From NCBI GenBank assembly GCA_963775695.1, contig CAVZJU010000005.1, positions 1 through 64,000 on the forward strand: a stretch of DNA of 64,000 nt, given 5' to 3'. The translations under genes were made by a program, and so were the position numbers. Below the pieces are notes generated by a model, which was not told where the DNA came from, made no database searches, and saw only the letters and a program-made list of their open reading frames with translations. Below, piece after piece: positions 23,912 through 32,549 of this stretch (position 1 is its first letter; each line of letters opens with the position of its first letter). The stretch comes from DATBLE01 sp963775695. Lineage in GTDB: Bacteria > Actinomycetota > Thermoleophilia > Gaiellales > Gaiellaceae.

Positions 23912-25294
23912 TCAGCGCGCTGCCGGCGGGACGTTCTGGTTCAGCCGGAACACGTTCTCTGGGTCGTAGCGCTGCTTTACCTCGGCGAGCCTGTCCCACG
24001 TCGAGCCGGGATAGGCGGCGCGCACCCTCTCAGCGCCCTCGTCGCCCAGGAAGTTGACGTACGCGGCCTCCCCCCCTTGACGGAGCGCGGCCGCAGCGTC
24101 CTCGGCCCAGCCGCGGTGAACGGGATCCTCCTCCGGAGAGGCGTAGGCAGCGACGACGTTGACCATTAGCCGCCGCTGCCGGTGTGCGAACGCGGTCGCC
24201 TCGGACGGGACGCGTGCCGCGGCGCCGCCGAGCACCCGGATCTGCGCAGCCGCCACCTGAGCCGTCGACGCCTGCAGCCGAACCAGGAGCTCGCGGGCGG
24301 CGTCCTCGTCGAGCGCGTCGGCGAAGAACGTCCGCACGACGGCGCGCGGCGGGACGTCCTGCGCCTCTGCCGGGAACATCTCGCTGTAGGGCATGGCCCG
24401 GACGAAGTCGGCGACGGGCTGCGCGAGCGCGCGGAGCGGCGCGACCGCCCGCACCCCGTCGTCGAGCGGCCCGTCGTGCACGAGCAGCGCGAGCAGCAGA
24501 GGCTTCCCCACGAGCTCCGGCGGGACGAACGGCAGCGGCGGCGCGAGGAGGACGTTGGCGATCACCGACAGGTCCTCCGGCGCGGCCTCGGCCTCGGCGA
24601 CGAGCCCGGCGAGGGTCTCGGGAGTCGCCGCCAGCGCGAGCATCCCGCCGGTGACCATGTCCACCGGGTGCAGCCGGTAGTCGAAGCGGGTGACGACGCC
24701 GAAGTTGCCTCCGCCGCCCCGGATCGCCCAGAAGAGGTCCGCAGAATCGTCAGCGTCGATCTCAAGGACGCGGCCGTCGGCGGTTACGACCTCGGCGCCG
24801 AGGAGATGGTCGATCGTCAGGCCGTGCTTGCGCACGAGGTAGCCGGCGCCGCCGCCGAGCGTGAGCCCGCCGATCCCGACGGAAGGCGTGTCGCCGAAGC
24901 TCACGGCGAGGCCGTGCGGCGCCGTGGCGGCTGTGACCTCGCCGGTGGTGAGGCCGCCCGCGCCGCGCACGACCCGCTCGTCGGGATCGATCTCGAGCGT
25001 GGCGAGGCCGGTCAGGTCGAGCACGATCCCGCCCTGGCTCGTGCCGTGGCCGGCGTAACTGTGGCCGCCGCCGCGGACGGCAAGTTCGAGACCGGTCTCG
25101 CGGGCGAGCGCGACGACGCGGGCGACCTCGCCGGCGTCGAGGGGCCGCACGATCACCGCCGGACGGCGGTCGACGGCGGGCAGGAAGACGCGCCGCGAGG
25201 CGTCGTAGCCGGGGTCCCCGGGGCCGACGACGGCGCCGGCGATCTCGGTGCGTAGCTTCGGGATGGAGAGGCGGGACTGCTGTGCCGTATTCAC
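23912..25294 (-). CDS. FAD-linked oxidase with berberine-bridge (BBE) C-terminus
   Basis: This is a 460-residue flavoprotein of the FAD_binding_4/BBE class. The covalent-FAD histidine is in LAVRGGGHSYAGHG (about residue 78). The usual second attachment cysteine is replaced (FGDTPSVGIGG), so FAD is probably held by one bond only. The C-terminal BBE segment has WDRLAEVKQRYDPENVFRLNQN. Relatives oxidise sugars, alkaloids or polyketides and reduce oxygen. No Tat signal is seen. GTG 25294, after GGAGGAG, is the best start; the longer frame begins in the upstream repeat region. A palindromic motif lies 64 bases upstream, as also before the MFS exporter. Confidence 0.9.
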   Translation of the reverse strand: MNTAQQSRLSIPKLRTEIAGAVVGPGDPGYDASRRVFLPAVDRRPAVIVRPLDAGEVARVVALARETGLELAVRGGGHSYAGHGTSQGGIVLDLTGLATLEIDPDERVVRGAGGLTTGEVTAATAPHGLAVSFGDTPSVGIGGLTLGGGAGYLVRKHGLTIDHLLGAEVVTADGRVLEIDADDSADLFWAIRGGGGNFGVVTRFDYRLHPVDMVTGGMLALAATPETLAGLVAEAEAAPEDLSVIANVLLAPPLPFVPPELVGKPLLLALLVHDGPLDDGVRAVAPLRALAQPVADFVRAMPYSEMFPAEAQDVPPRAVVRTFFADALDEDAARELLVRLQASTAQVAAAQIRVLGGAAARVPSEATAFAHRQRRLMVNVVAAYASPEEDPVHRGWAEDAAAALRQGGEAAYVNFLGDEGAERVRAAYPGSTWDRLAEVKQRYDPENVFRLNQNVPPAAR

Positions 25295-25357
25295 GTGGGA
25301 CTCCTCCGGTCGGGGTGCTTCCGTCCCTCCAAGTGTTGCGACGACCCAGCGGCCTGC

Positions 25358-25400
25358 GCCGTACGGCAATCAGGCGTTCACGGGTGCGGCTACCCGAACC
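25358..25400 (-). repeat. shared palindromic motif, copy 1
   Basis: It contains the perfect palindrome GCCGTACGGC (25358-25367), then TCAGGC at fixed spacing and a second, imperfect palindrome around GTGCGGCTACCCGAAC. It lies 64 bases before the flavoprotein start codon and four bases after the stop codon of the cyclase-receiver-HTH gene. Confidence 0.6.
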
Positions 25401-25403
25401 CAG

Positions 25404-26618
25404 CTACGAGCCGAGGAAGCGGAGGACCGCGAGGACGCGCCGGTGGTCCTCTGCTGCGGCAGGGAGGCGCAGCTTGCCGAAGATGCTCGTCACGTGCTTC
25501 TCGACTGCGCGAGGCGAGATGAAGAGCCGCTGCCCGATCGCCTGGTTGGAGCGGCCCTCTGCCATCAGCTCGAGCACCTCACGCTCTCGCGGCGAGAGCG
25601 TCCCGATCGGGTCATCGTGACGGCTGCGCCCGACGAGTTCCGCGACGACGAGCGGGTCGAGCGCAGATCCTCCTTCGGCGACGCGGTGGACGGCGGCGGT
25701 GAACTCGTCGACGTCGGAGACCCGGTCCTTGAGGAGGTAGCCGAGCCCCTGCGCGCTCTCTTCCAGGAGCTCGACGGCGTAGGTGTGCGCGACGTGCTGG
25801 GAGAGGACGAGCACTCCGGTGTCAGGGTGTTTGGCGCGGATCTCGCGGGCGGCCCGGATTCCTTCGTCGGTTTGCGTTGGTGGCATGCGGATGTCGACGA
25901 TGGCGACGTCGGGGTGGTAGCTGCGGACCTTGAGCAGCAGCTCGTCTGCGTTGCGGGCCTGCCCGACGACCTCGATCTCTGACTCCGCGAGCAGTCGCGC
26001 GAGTCCTTCGCGCAGCAGCGTCGAGTCGTCGGCGATCACCACGGAGAGACCGCGCTCGTGGGCGCGGACGTTGCGCAGCTGCGGGAACTCGGCGGGAAGG
26101 TCATCGGCGACGAGTTGGAAGATCCGTTCGGGCTCGCGCAGTCCCAGGAAGTCGAACTCGCCGAGCTCCCGCACTGCCGCGCCGAGAACGGCGGAGGTCT
26201 CTTTCGACGCGAGGACCTGGCCTCCGTGGGCTGCCTGGCAGATGCGGGAGGCGCGGTGGACGTCGAGTCCGACGAAGCCCACGCCGGCGTGTTCTGCCTC
26301 GCCGCTGTGGAGACCGACTCGCACGCGGACGCGCTCGTCCGCGGGCCAGGCGTGGGTCATGAGAGCGCGCTGGATCTCGAGCGCGGCTGCGGCTGCGGGG
26401 ACGGGATGGTCGAAGACACTGAAGAGTTCGTCGCCGCGGGAGTCGACCTCGCGGCCGCCGGCGCGTTCGACGGCGCATCGTTGCAGTTCACGGGCCTCGG
26501 AGAGGACGGCGGCGTAGCCGCCGCCGAGGCGGTCGGCGAGCCCGCTCGAGTCCTCGATGTCGCTGAAGAAGAAGGTGAGCGTCAAACGTTCCTGCCCATC
26601 GTCCGCCGCTTCCTTCAT
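25404..26618 (-). CDS. class III cyclase-like domain fused to a NarL-type response regulator
   Basis: This 404-residue protein has three domains. Residues about 12-160 are a nucleotidyl-cyclase homology domain: FFFSDIEDSSGLA with the first metal Asp, DSRGDELFSVF with the second, and GLDVHRASRI near the end. Residues about 192-312 are a receiver (VIADDS, VAIVDIRMPP with the phospho-Asp, GYLLKD). Residues about 338-400 are a GerE HTH with PRAVEKHVTSIFGKL. In active cyclases the VNxxxR asparagine orients ribose, but here it is His (VHRASR), so cyclase activity is doubtful and the domain may bind nucleotide as a sensor. The start overlaps the upstream stand-alone receiver by four bases (ATGA), which points to a joint phosphorelay. 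No kinase is adjacent. Confidence 0.88.
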   Translation of the reverse strand: MKEAADDGQERLTLTFFFSDIEDSSGLADRLGGGYAAVLSEARELQRCAVERAGGREVDSRGDELFSVFDHPVPAAAAALEIQRALMTHAWPADERVRVRVGLHSGEAEHAGVGFVGLDVHRASRICQAAHGGQVLASKETSAVLGAAVRELGEFDFLGLREPERIFQLVADDLPAEFPQLRNVRAHERGLSVVIADDSTLLREGLARLLAESEIEVVGQARNADELLLKVRSYHPDVAIVDIRMPPTQTDEGIRAAREIRAKHPDTGVLVLSQHVAHTYAVELLEESAQGLGYLLKDRVSDVDEFTAAVHRVAEGGSALDPLVVAELVGRSRHDDPIGTLSPREREVLELMAEGRSNQAIGQRLFISPRAVEKHVTSIFGKLRLPAAAEDHRRVLAVLRFLGS

Positions 26619-27007
26619 TCGAGCAGCCTTTCGAGCTCCGCGCCTGTGAGCTCCGCCTTGGGGATGAAACCGGAGGCTCCGCTCGTCTCGATCAGCGGCC
26701 CGTAGGTCGAGCGGTCGCGGCTCGAGACGAGCACGATCTTCAGCTCCGGTTGGCTCGCGAGTAGCCGCTCGGCGACGTCGAAGCCGTCGGTGTCGGGGAG
26801 CTGGATGTCGAGCAGGACAAGCTCGGGCTTCAGCCTGGCCGTGAGGGCGAGCGCGGAGGCGCCGTCCACGGCCTCGCCGACGACGTCGTATCCCTCCGAG
26901 CTGAGCAGCTCGCTCGCGCGGCGGCGGAAGCTCGCATGGTCGTCGACGACCAAGACGCGCCGGGCCGGCCGCGCGCTGTCGAGCACCTCCGGTTGCAGCA
27001 TGCTCAC
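26615..27007 (-). CDS. stand-alone receiver-domain response regulator
   Basis: This 130-residue protein is only a receiver domain. It has the acidic pair in VLVVDDHASFR, the phospho-acceptor in LVLLDIQLPDTDGFD, the switch Ser in VLVSSRD and the conserved Lys in GFIPKAEL. It lacks an output domain, so it likely passes phosphate or acts by protein contact. It overlaps the next gene by four bases and is a close match in pattern to the broken receiver gene at 32977. GTG 27007 and ATG 27001 are both possible starts. The kinase that feeds it is not evident nearby. Confidence 0.88.
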   Translation of the reverse strand: MSMLQPEVLDSARPARRVLVVDDHASFRRRASELLSSEGYDVVGEAVDGASALALTARLKPELVLLDIQLPDTDGFDVAERLLASQPELKIVLVSSRDRSTYGPLIETSGASGFIPKAELTGAELERLLE

Positions 27008-27029
27008 TGGGACCCCCTACCCCGACACA

Positions 27030-29261
27030 TTATTTGTACTCCCAGGCGGGCGGCGTCTCCGGCGTGCGGCGGTCGCGTGGCCGCTCCGGGCCGGTGTGCC
27101 CAGGCTCGGCGTTCAGCCTGGGCAGCCAGTCGAGCCAGCGGGGCAGGTACCAGTTCCAGTCGCCGAGCAGCTTCATCACCGCCGGCAGCAGCACGGCCCG
27201 GACGACGGTCGAGTCGATCAGGATCGCGGCCGCGAGCCCGAAGCCCATCTGCTTGAGGTCGAGCGTTCGCAGGGTTACGAAGATCGCGAACACCGCGACC
27301 ATCACGACCGCGGCGCTCGTCACCGTCCCGGCGGTGCGCTTGATCCCGGTCGCGACAGCGTCCTCGGTCGCCATGCCGCCGTCGACGAGCTCCTTGATCC
27401 GGCTGAGGATGAAGACGTGGTAGTCCATCGACAGGCCGAACAGGATCACGAACATGAACAGCGGCAGCCACGATGTGATCGCCCCGTTCGAGTGGAACCC
27501 GAGTACCCCCTCCGCGAAGCGGTGCTGGAAGACGAGCACCAGCAGCCCGTAGGCGGCGCCGACCGAGAGCAGGTTGAGCAGCACCGCCTTGATCGGGATC
27601 ACGATCGAGCGGAACGTCACCAGCAGCAGCAGGAAGCAGAGCGCGAGCACGAACGCGAACACGAGCGGCGCGTGGCTCTTCATCTGCTGGTTGAAGTCGT
27701 GCGTGCCGGCCGTCTCGCCGGTCACGGCTGCCCGGACGCCCGGGACGCGACCGAGACTGGCGGGGATCACGCGGTCACGAAGCGTCTGAAGCGCGGCGAC
27801 CGAGGCGCCGTTGGAGCCGTTGCCCTGGAGCGCGATCGAGACCGTCTCGACGGTCCGGGCCGGGTTGATCTCGGTCGAGACCGGCTCGAACATCTGCCCG
27901 CTCGCGAGCGCCCGCCGCTTCAGGTCGGCGATCGCCCGCTGGGCCCGCGGCGCGGTGACGTCGTTGGCGGCGACGACGACCTTGGCCGGTGTCTGGGCGC
28001 CGGGGAAGGCGCGTTGGATCGACTCGTAGGTGCGCACGATCGGCAGCGACTTGGGGAGGTCGGTGAAGCTCGGCAGCTGCGTGTGCAACGTGAGCGTCGG
28101 CAGTGCCAGCGCGAGCAGCGCGCCTCCCGAGAGCACGGCGGAGACGACCGGCCGGGCGAGCACGCGGTCGAGCACGAAGCCCCAGACCCGCGACTCGCCG
28201 GTCCCGCGGCGGGCGAGGAGAGGAATCCGGCCCTTGTCGACCCGGTGACCGAGCTTCGCGAGCAGCGCGGGCAGGATCGAGAGCGAGCCGATCAGCGCCA
28301 CCGCAACCATCAGCATCGCGCCGACCGCGATCGAGGTGAAGACGGCGTTGCCGGTGAAGAGCATCCCCGCCATCGCGATCAGCACGGTCAGGCCCGAGAT
28401 GAAGACCGCGTGTCCTGAGGTGCCCGCAGCCTTCAGCAGCGCATCCCGGGGCGAGAGGCCACGCGCCCGCTCCTCGCGCTCGCGGCGCAGGTAGAAGAGC
28501 GAGTAGTCGATCCCGACCGCCATCCCGATCAGCAAGATCACGGATTGCGTCGCGCTGCCGGCGGCGACGACGTGGCTCGCGAGCGCGGAGAGCCCGATCG
28601 TCGCGAGCACGCCCGAGAAGGCGAGCAGCACCGGCAGCCCCGCCGCGACCAGCGCTCCGAACGCGACCAGCAGGATGACCAGCGTCACCGGCAGCGAGGA
28701 GTACTCGGCCCGCTTGAAGTCCTTGCTCAGCGTGTTGTTCAGCTCGTGGGTCGCACTCGCGAACCCGAACTCGGAGACCGTGAACGAGGCGTGTCGCTGT
28801 TGCACGCCGTCGACGGCATCGAGGACAGGCTGCACCTTCTTGTCTGCCTTGTCCACGTCGCCGCGGATCTCGAACTGAACGAGCGCCGAGCGGCGGTCCT
28901 TCGCGACCTGGCCCGAGTTCGTCGGATCGAGCGGAGAACGCACACGCTGAACCTGCGGCAGCCCCGACACACTGCGCACGACATCCGCGACCGTGGCGCG
29001 AAACACCGGGTCGCCGATGCTCTGCCTCCGCGACTGGACGAGCACACTCTCGCCGGCGCGATCCGGGAAGCCGGCGTCACGCAGGAGGCGCTCCGCTGTC
29101 TTACTCCCGCCCGCGGCGGTGTCCGCCTGCTTGAGCAGCTTCGTTCCTGCGACCGCGCCGAGCGCGATCGCGACGATGCAGAACGCGAGCCACGTCGACA
29201 CGGCGGTTTTCCAGTGAGCCGCGCTCCACCGTCCGGCGCGCGCGGCGACGTTGAGATTCAT
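27030..29261 (-). CDS. MMPL-family RND exporter (second copy)
   Basis: This 743-residue transporter has the same two-repeat plan as the copy at 14-16 kb. GMAVGIDYSLFYLRREREER and FGLSMDYHVFILSRIKELVD are the bundle signatures, and KLLGDWNWYLPRWLDWLP is the shared ending. ATG 29261 has an excellent ribosome site (AAGGAGGAGGAG). The C-terminal tail is short and charged. Two receiver-type regulator genes follow downstream on the same strand, and an MFS exporter lies upstream, so this block looks devoted to export and its control. The substrate is unknown; lipid or drug export is the family norm. Confidence 0.93.
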   Translation of the reverse strand: MNLNVAARAGRWSAAHWKTAVSTWLAFCIVAIALGAVAGTKLLKQADTAAGGSKTAERLLRDAGFPDRAGESVLVQSRRQSIGDPVFRATVADVVRSVSGLPQVQRVRSPLDPTNSGQVAKDRRSALVQFEIRGDVDKADKKVQPVLDAVDGVQQRHASFTVSEFGFASATHELNNTLSKDFKRAEYSSLPVTLVILLVAFGALVAAGLPVLLAFSGVLATIGLSALASHVVAAGSATQSVILLIGMAVGIDYSLFYLRREREERARGLSPRDALLKAAGTSGHAVFISGLTVLIAMAGMLFTGNAVFTSIAVGAMLMVAVALIGSLSILPALLAKLGHRVDKGRIPLLARRGTGESRVWGFVLDRVLARPVVSAVLSGGALLALALPTLTLHTQLPSFTDLPKSLPIVRTYESIQRAFPGAQTPAKVVVAANDVTAPRAQRAIADLKRRALASGQMFEPVSTEINPARTVETVSIALQGNGSNGASVAALQTLRDRVIPASLGRVPGVRAAVTGETAGTHDFNQQMKSHAPLVFAFVLALCFLLLLVTFRSIVIPIKAVLLNLLSVGAAYGLLVLVFQHRFAEGVLGFHSNGAITSWLPLFMFVILFGLSMDYHVFILSRIKELVDGGMATEDAVATGIKRTAGTVTSAAVVMVAVFAIFVTLRTLDLKQMGFGLAAAILIDSTVVRAVLLPAVMKLLGDWNWYLPRWLDWLPRLNAEPGHTGPERPRDRRTPETPPAWEYK

Positions 29262-29280
29262 CTCCTCCTCCTTGGCGTTT

Positions 29281-29319
29281 GCCGTAACTAGGTCTGCGAC
29301 CCCGGTAGTCCGAACTCGC
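29281..29319 (-). repeat. diverged partial copy of the shared palindromic motif
   Basis: GCCGTA and, after a shorter spacer, GGTAGTCCGAACTCG resemble the ends of the motif at 31946-31990 (15 of 17 bases in the last block). It lies 20 bases before the MMPL start codon. The middle is not conserved, so this copy is doubtful. Confidence 0.3.
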
Positions 29320-29323
29320 CTGC

Positions 29324-30817
29324 TCATGCGGCAGCCTCGAACGCGGGCGCCTCGGCGGGGGCCTCCGCCGAGGCGCCGAGCCGAGGCTTCGACTCGACGA
29401 CGAGCGCGCACAGAGCTGCGGCGAGCGCCGCGACGGCGGCGAGTGCGTAGAAGGCGATCTCGAAGCCGTGCGTCAGGGCGGCGCCGCTTGCCGCGCCCGC
29501 ACCCGGGTGCACGTCGAGGTAGCGGCTCGTATAGGTGGCGGCGATGGTGGTGGCCGCTGCGACGCCGATCGCACCGCCGACCTGCTGGGTCGTGCCGATC
29601 AACCCGGAAGCGATGCCCGCATCAGCCGAGCGGACGCCGGCGAGCGCGCCGATCGTTATCGGGATGAACGCGAACGCCATCCCCATCCCGCTGAGCAGGA
29701 AGGCCGGGAACAGATCCCAGAAGTAGTGGCCGTCGACGGGCAGGCGGGCATACAGCACGAGCCCCGCAGCCGCGAGCAGCAAGCCCACTGGGAGCACCGG
29801 TCGCACCCCGACTCGGAGCGCGAGCGCCTGCGAGACGTTCGCGAACACGATCACGGCGAGCGTCAACGCGACGTAGGCGAGCCCGGTCTGAAGGGCCGTG
29901 TAGTGCAGCACCTGCTGCATGTAGAGCGTCAGCAAGAAGAACTGCGAGAACACGGCGCCGCCCAGCAGCAGCCCGCCGACGTTCGAGCCCGTGAGCGTGC
30001 GCAGCCGGAACATCCGCAGCGGCAAGAGCGGCGCGCTCGAGCGCGCCTCGACAACGACGAACGTGACGATCAGCGCGGCGGACGCGGCGAGCAGCCCGAC
30101 CGTCTCACCCGTACTCCAGCCGTGCTGGACGGCCCGCGTCATCGCGTAGACGAGCAGCATCAGGCCGCCCGTGATCGAGGCCGCACCAGGCAGGTCGAAC
30201 TGACGGTGCGCCACCTCCGCCCGGCTCTCACGCACCAAACGCGGCGCCAGCGCGAACACGAGCGCGCCCACCGGCACGTTGATGAAGAAGATCCAGGACC
30301 AACTGAGCGAGCTCGTCAGCGCGCCGCCGAGCAGCACGCCCGCCGCGCCACCGCTGCCGGAAACCGCTCCCCAGATACCGAGAGCCAGGTTCCGGTCGCG
30401 TCCCTCCACGAAGGTTGTCGTCAAGATCGAAAGCGCCGCGGGCGAGAGCAGCGCCGCGCCGAGACCCTGCAGCGAACGGAAGGCGATCAACGAGCCCGCC
30501 GACCACGCCAACCCGTCCAGCAGCGAGAAGACAGTGAAGACCGCGAGCCCCACCATGAAGACCCGTCGCCGGCCGAGCAGGTCGGCCATCCGACCGCCAA
30601 GCAGCAGCACGCCGCCGAACAGGATCGAGTAGGCGGTCACGACCCACTGCAGGCTCTCCTGGCTGAAATGCAGGTCCGTCTTGATCGTCGGCAGCGCAAC
30701 GTTCACGATCGCCACATCCAGGACGACCATGAACTGCGCGGCCACGATCACCGCCAGCACGATCCAGCGCCGGCGATCCTGTTCCGCCGGAAGCGGAGGG
30801 CTTGCGAGAACGCTCAT
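29324..30817 (-). CDS. MFS drug exporter, EmrB/QacA (DHA2) family
   Basis: This is a 497-residue protein with 14 predicted helices. Motif A is GGRMADLLGRRRVF, motif C is in the GIWGAVSGSGGAAGVLLGG helix, and the DHA2 opening AQFMVVLDVAIVNVALPTI is present with the Asp in helix 1. Such proteins expel amphiphilic drugs by proton exchange. ATG 30817 follows GGAGTTGGAG; ATG 30823 in the same frame is less well placed. The C-terminal tail is Ala/Glu-rich. A palindromic motif lies 65 bases upstream, matching its place before the BBE flavoprotein, so the two may share control. Confidence 0.92.
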   Translation of the reverse strand: MSVLASPPLPAEQDRRRWIVLAVIVAAQFMVVLDVAIVNVALPTIKTDLHFSQESLQWVVTAYSILFGGVLLLGGRMADLLGRRRVFMVGLAVFTVFSLLDGLAWSAGSLIAFRSLQGLGAALLSPAALSILTTTFVEGRDRNLALGIWGAVSGSGGAAGVLLGGALTSSLSWSWIFFINVPVGALVFALAPRLVRESRAEVAHRQFDLPGAASITGGLMLLVYAMTRAVQHGWSTGETVGLLAASAALIVTFVVVEARSSAPLLPLRMFRLRTLTGSNVGGLLLGGAVFSQFFLLTLYMQQVLHYTALQTGLAYVALTLAVIVFANVSQALALRVGVRPVLPVGLLLAAAGLVLYARLPVDGHYFWDLFPAFLLSGMGMAFAFIPITIGALAGVRSADAGIASGLIGTTQQVGGAIGVAAATTIAATYTSRYLDVHPGAGAASGAALTHGFEIAFYALAAVAALAAALCALVVESKPRLGASAEAPAEAPAFEAAA

Positions 30818-30881
30818 CTCCAACTCCTCTCTACGTTCGGTCTTCGTCTCAATCCAGGTTGGCCGCCGACGGGTGCCGAGC

Positions 30882-30926
30882 GCCGTACGGCGGTCAGGCT
30901 TTCGCGAGTGCGGTTAACCGCACTCG
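30882..30926 (-). repeat. shared palindromic motif, copy 2 (with a 22-bp perfect palindrome)
   Basis: GCCGTACGGC (30882-30891) is followed by TCAGGC and then a perfect 22-bp palindrome at 30905-30926 centred on GGTTAACC. The stop codon of the PAP2 remnant lies inside the palindrome. The left end is 65 bases before the MFS start codon. Confidence 0.65.
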
Positions 30927-31696
30927 TGCACCGGCCGCAGCCGCGTCGCCTCCTCGCGCGGCTCCCGAAGCCGGCCCAGGAGTGCCGCGGCGGCGGCGAG
31001 TGAAACCGCTGCGACCGTGCCGCCCGTAGCAGCGTCGAAGAAGAAATGGTTGCCGGTCGCGACGATCACGAACAGCTGCAGCGCCGGATAGATCGCGCCG
31101 AGCACGCGAAGTACTGGCCGCCCGCCGTGCCGGAACAGGCTCGCGCCGACGATCGCCGCACAGCAGATGTGCATGCTCGGGACCGCCGCATACGGGGTGT
31201 AGAGCCCGCTGACGAGCCCGTGGTTCAGGTCGACGCTTCCCTGCGAGATCGTGTCGGCGACACCGAGCGCAGCCAGCCGCGGCGGCGCGGTCGGGAAGGC
31301 GAGGAAACCGAGCGCGAGCAGGCTCGCCCCGAGAAGTGCGGTGCGAACGAGCGGGAACGCCGCAGGCCGGCGCCGATGCAACCAGAGCAGATACACGCCT
31401 GTCACCGAGAGGTGGAGCGTCAGGTAGAGGACGCCGAGCGTCCTGAGCAACCCCGCGGGACAGCCCGAGCCGCAACCTGGACGTGCACCTCGGCGAAGAC
31501 GTGCAACGAACGCTCCAGCGAAGCGATCGTGCGGGCGTGCCGGACCGCAGTCGCCGAGTCGCCGGCGACGAGACCACAGCTGGTCTCGTAAACCCCGTAG
31601 AGCGCGACGACGGCGGCCGGCTCAAACGGGGAGCGAGTGCTGCTGGGCGAGCCAGGCTAGTACCGAGCGGCGGCGGGCCGGCCAGAGGGCGAACAT
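30914..31696 (-). pseudogene. PAP2-superfamily phosphatase / inositolphosphotransferase-like gene with two frameshifts
   Basis: From ATG 31696 the frame gives MFALWPARRRSVLAWLAQQH and soon stops. With one base removed near 31625, a second frame reads ALYGVYETSCGLVAGDSATA, then HARTIASLERSLHVF. With another one-base shift near 31455 the third frame continues LLRTLGVLYLTLHLSVTGVY to the end. Conserved PAP2_3 signatures are present in the last part: AAVPSMHICCA and ATGNHFFFDAATG, the phosphatase motifs with their His and Asp. The C-terminal 178 residues are open from 31450. Both shifts are single-base, so sequencing error must be excluded. The start overlaps the upstream small gene by one base. 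Confidence 0.75.
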
Positions 31697-31914
31697 CACG
31701 CAGCCTCCTCGCTGGCTCCAGCCCTCATGTCGAGCAAGTCGCAGAGCTGCCGGTCGAGCGCACTCGCCGCCGGCGGCGCGACGACGCCCGTACTCGCGGC
31801 GCGCGCAAGCTTCGGCCGCAGCCTCGCCAGATACCAGGCCCGCAGCTCGGCACGCGCATTCCGGAGCTCGGCCGGCGTGCGTCCCGTGTTCGCAACGTCG
31901 CGCTCGACAGGCAC
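31696..31914 (-). CDS. small charged protein upstream of the PAP2 remnant
   Basis: This is a 72-residue hypothetical protein, Ala/Arg/Leu-rich, with an LRAWYLARLRPKLARAA helix. I do not recognise it. It overlaps the PAP2 start by one base (TGATG), so both were one operon. The start is probably GTG 31914, although no clear Shine-Dalgarno precedes it. The shared palindromic motif lies 32 bases upstream. The translated frame may be longer than drawn if the motif is within a coding region. Confidence 0.45.
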   Translation of the reverse strand: MPVERDVANTGRTPAELRNARAELRAWYLARLRPKLARAASTGVVAPPAASALDRQLCDLLDMRAGASEEAA

Positions 31915-31945
31915 CGAAGCAGGGTTGCTGCTGGGCGTGCGCCGA

Positions 31946-31990
31946 GCAGTACGGCGCCCAGGCTTTCGCGGGTGCGGTTATCCGAACTCG
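31946..31990 (-). repeat. shared palindromic motif, copy 3
   Basis: GCAGTACGGC (one change from the other copies) is followed by CCAGGC and GTGCGGTTATCCGAACTC at the same spacing as copies 1 and 2. It stands before the small gene and PAP2 unit. Confidence 0.6.
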
Positions 31991-32204
31991 GGCGCGGACG
32001 ATGCGTTCTGCTCGCGCGGCGGCTCGCTCAGCCGAAGACGCGAACCGGACCGCTCACTCTCGGGCTGCGTCTCCCTCGGCGTCGGAGCTGCCACGACACG
32101 AGTTCGGCTAGCCACACCTTCGAAAGTCGGCCAGCCCCATTGGCCGCATGCAGAACGGCTGACAGCCTGACGTGACACAGAGACGGACGCAAGGAGGGAA
32201 GAAG

Positions 32205-32468
32205 ATGGCGACGATCGGCAACAGCGAGACCACCACCGACAAGTTCCGTGAGCTGGCGCGCCGCACCGGCGACGGCATCGACGTCACGCTGCTCTGGGAC
32301 TCAGGGACGAACAGCGTGTTCGTGCTCGTCGACGACGAACGTCGAGGTGAGCGCTTTCGAGTCGCCGTTGGCAACAGCAACGCACTCGACGCCTTCCACC
32401 ACCCGTACGCCTACCACCGATACGGCGAACTCGAGCAAGACCCCGTCGGTCTCCCCGAAGCCGCGTGA
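32205..32468 (+). CDS. hypothetical 87-residue protein
   Basis: This is a soluble small protein with a strand-rich centre (VTLLWDSGTNSVFVLVDDER) and a His/Tyr-rich end (ALDAFHHPYAYHRYG). I know the pattern only as a conserved hypothetical of actinobacteria. ATG 32205 (MATIGNSETTTDKF) has an excellent ribosome site, AAGGAGGGAAGAAG, so translation is likely. The frame is open 11 codons upstream, but that part contains the ribosome site. No operon partner is evident. Confidence 0.7.
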   Translation: MATIGNSETTTDKFRELARRTGDGIDVTLLWDSGTNSVFVLVDDERRGERFRVAVGNSNALDAFHHPYAYHRYGELEQDPVGLPEAA

Positions 32469-32549
32469 CCTACTCGGCCGGACGACCCTGATGTCAACCG
32501 CCCTCGACAAGCCTCTTGCGCGCACCGCCGAGCGAAAAAATGACAGCTG

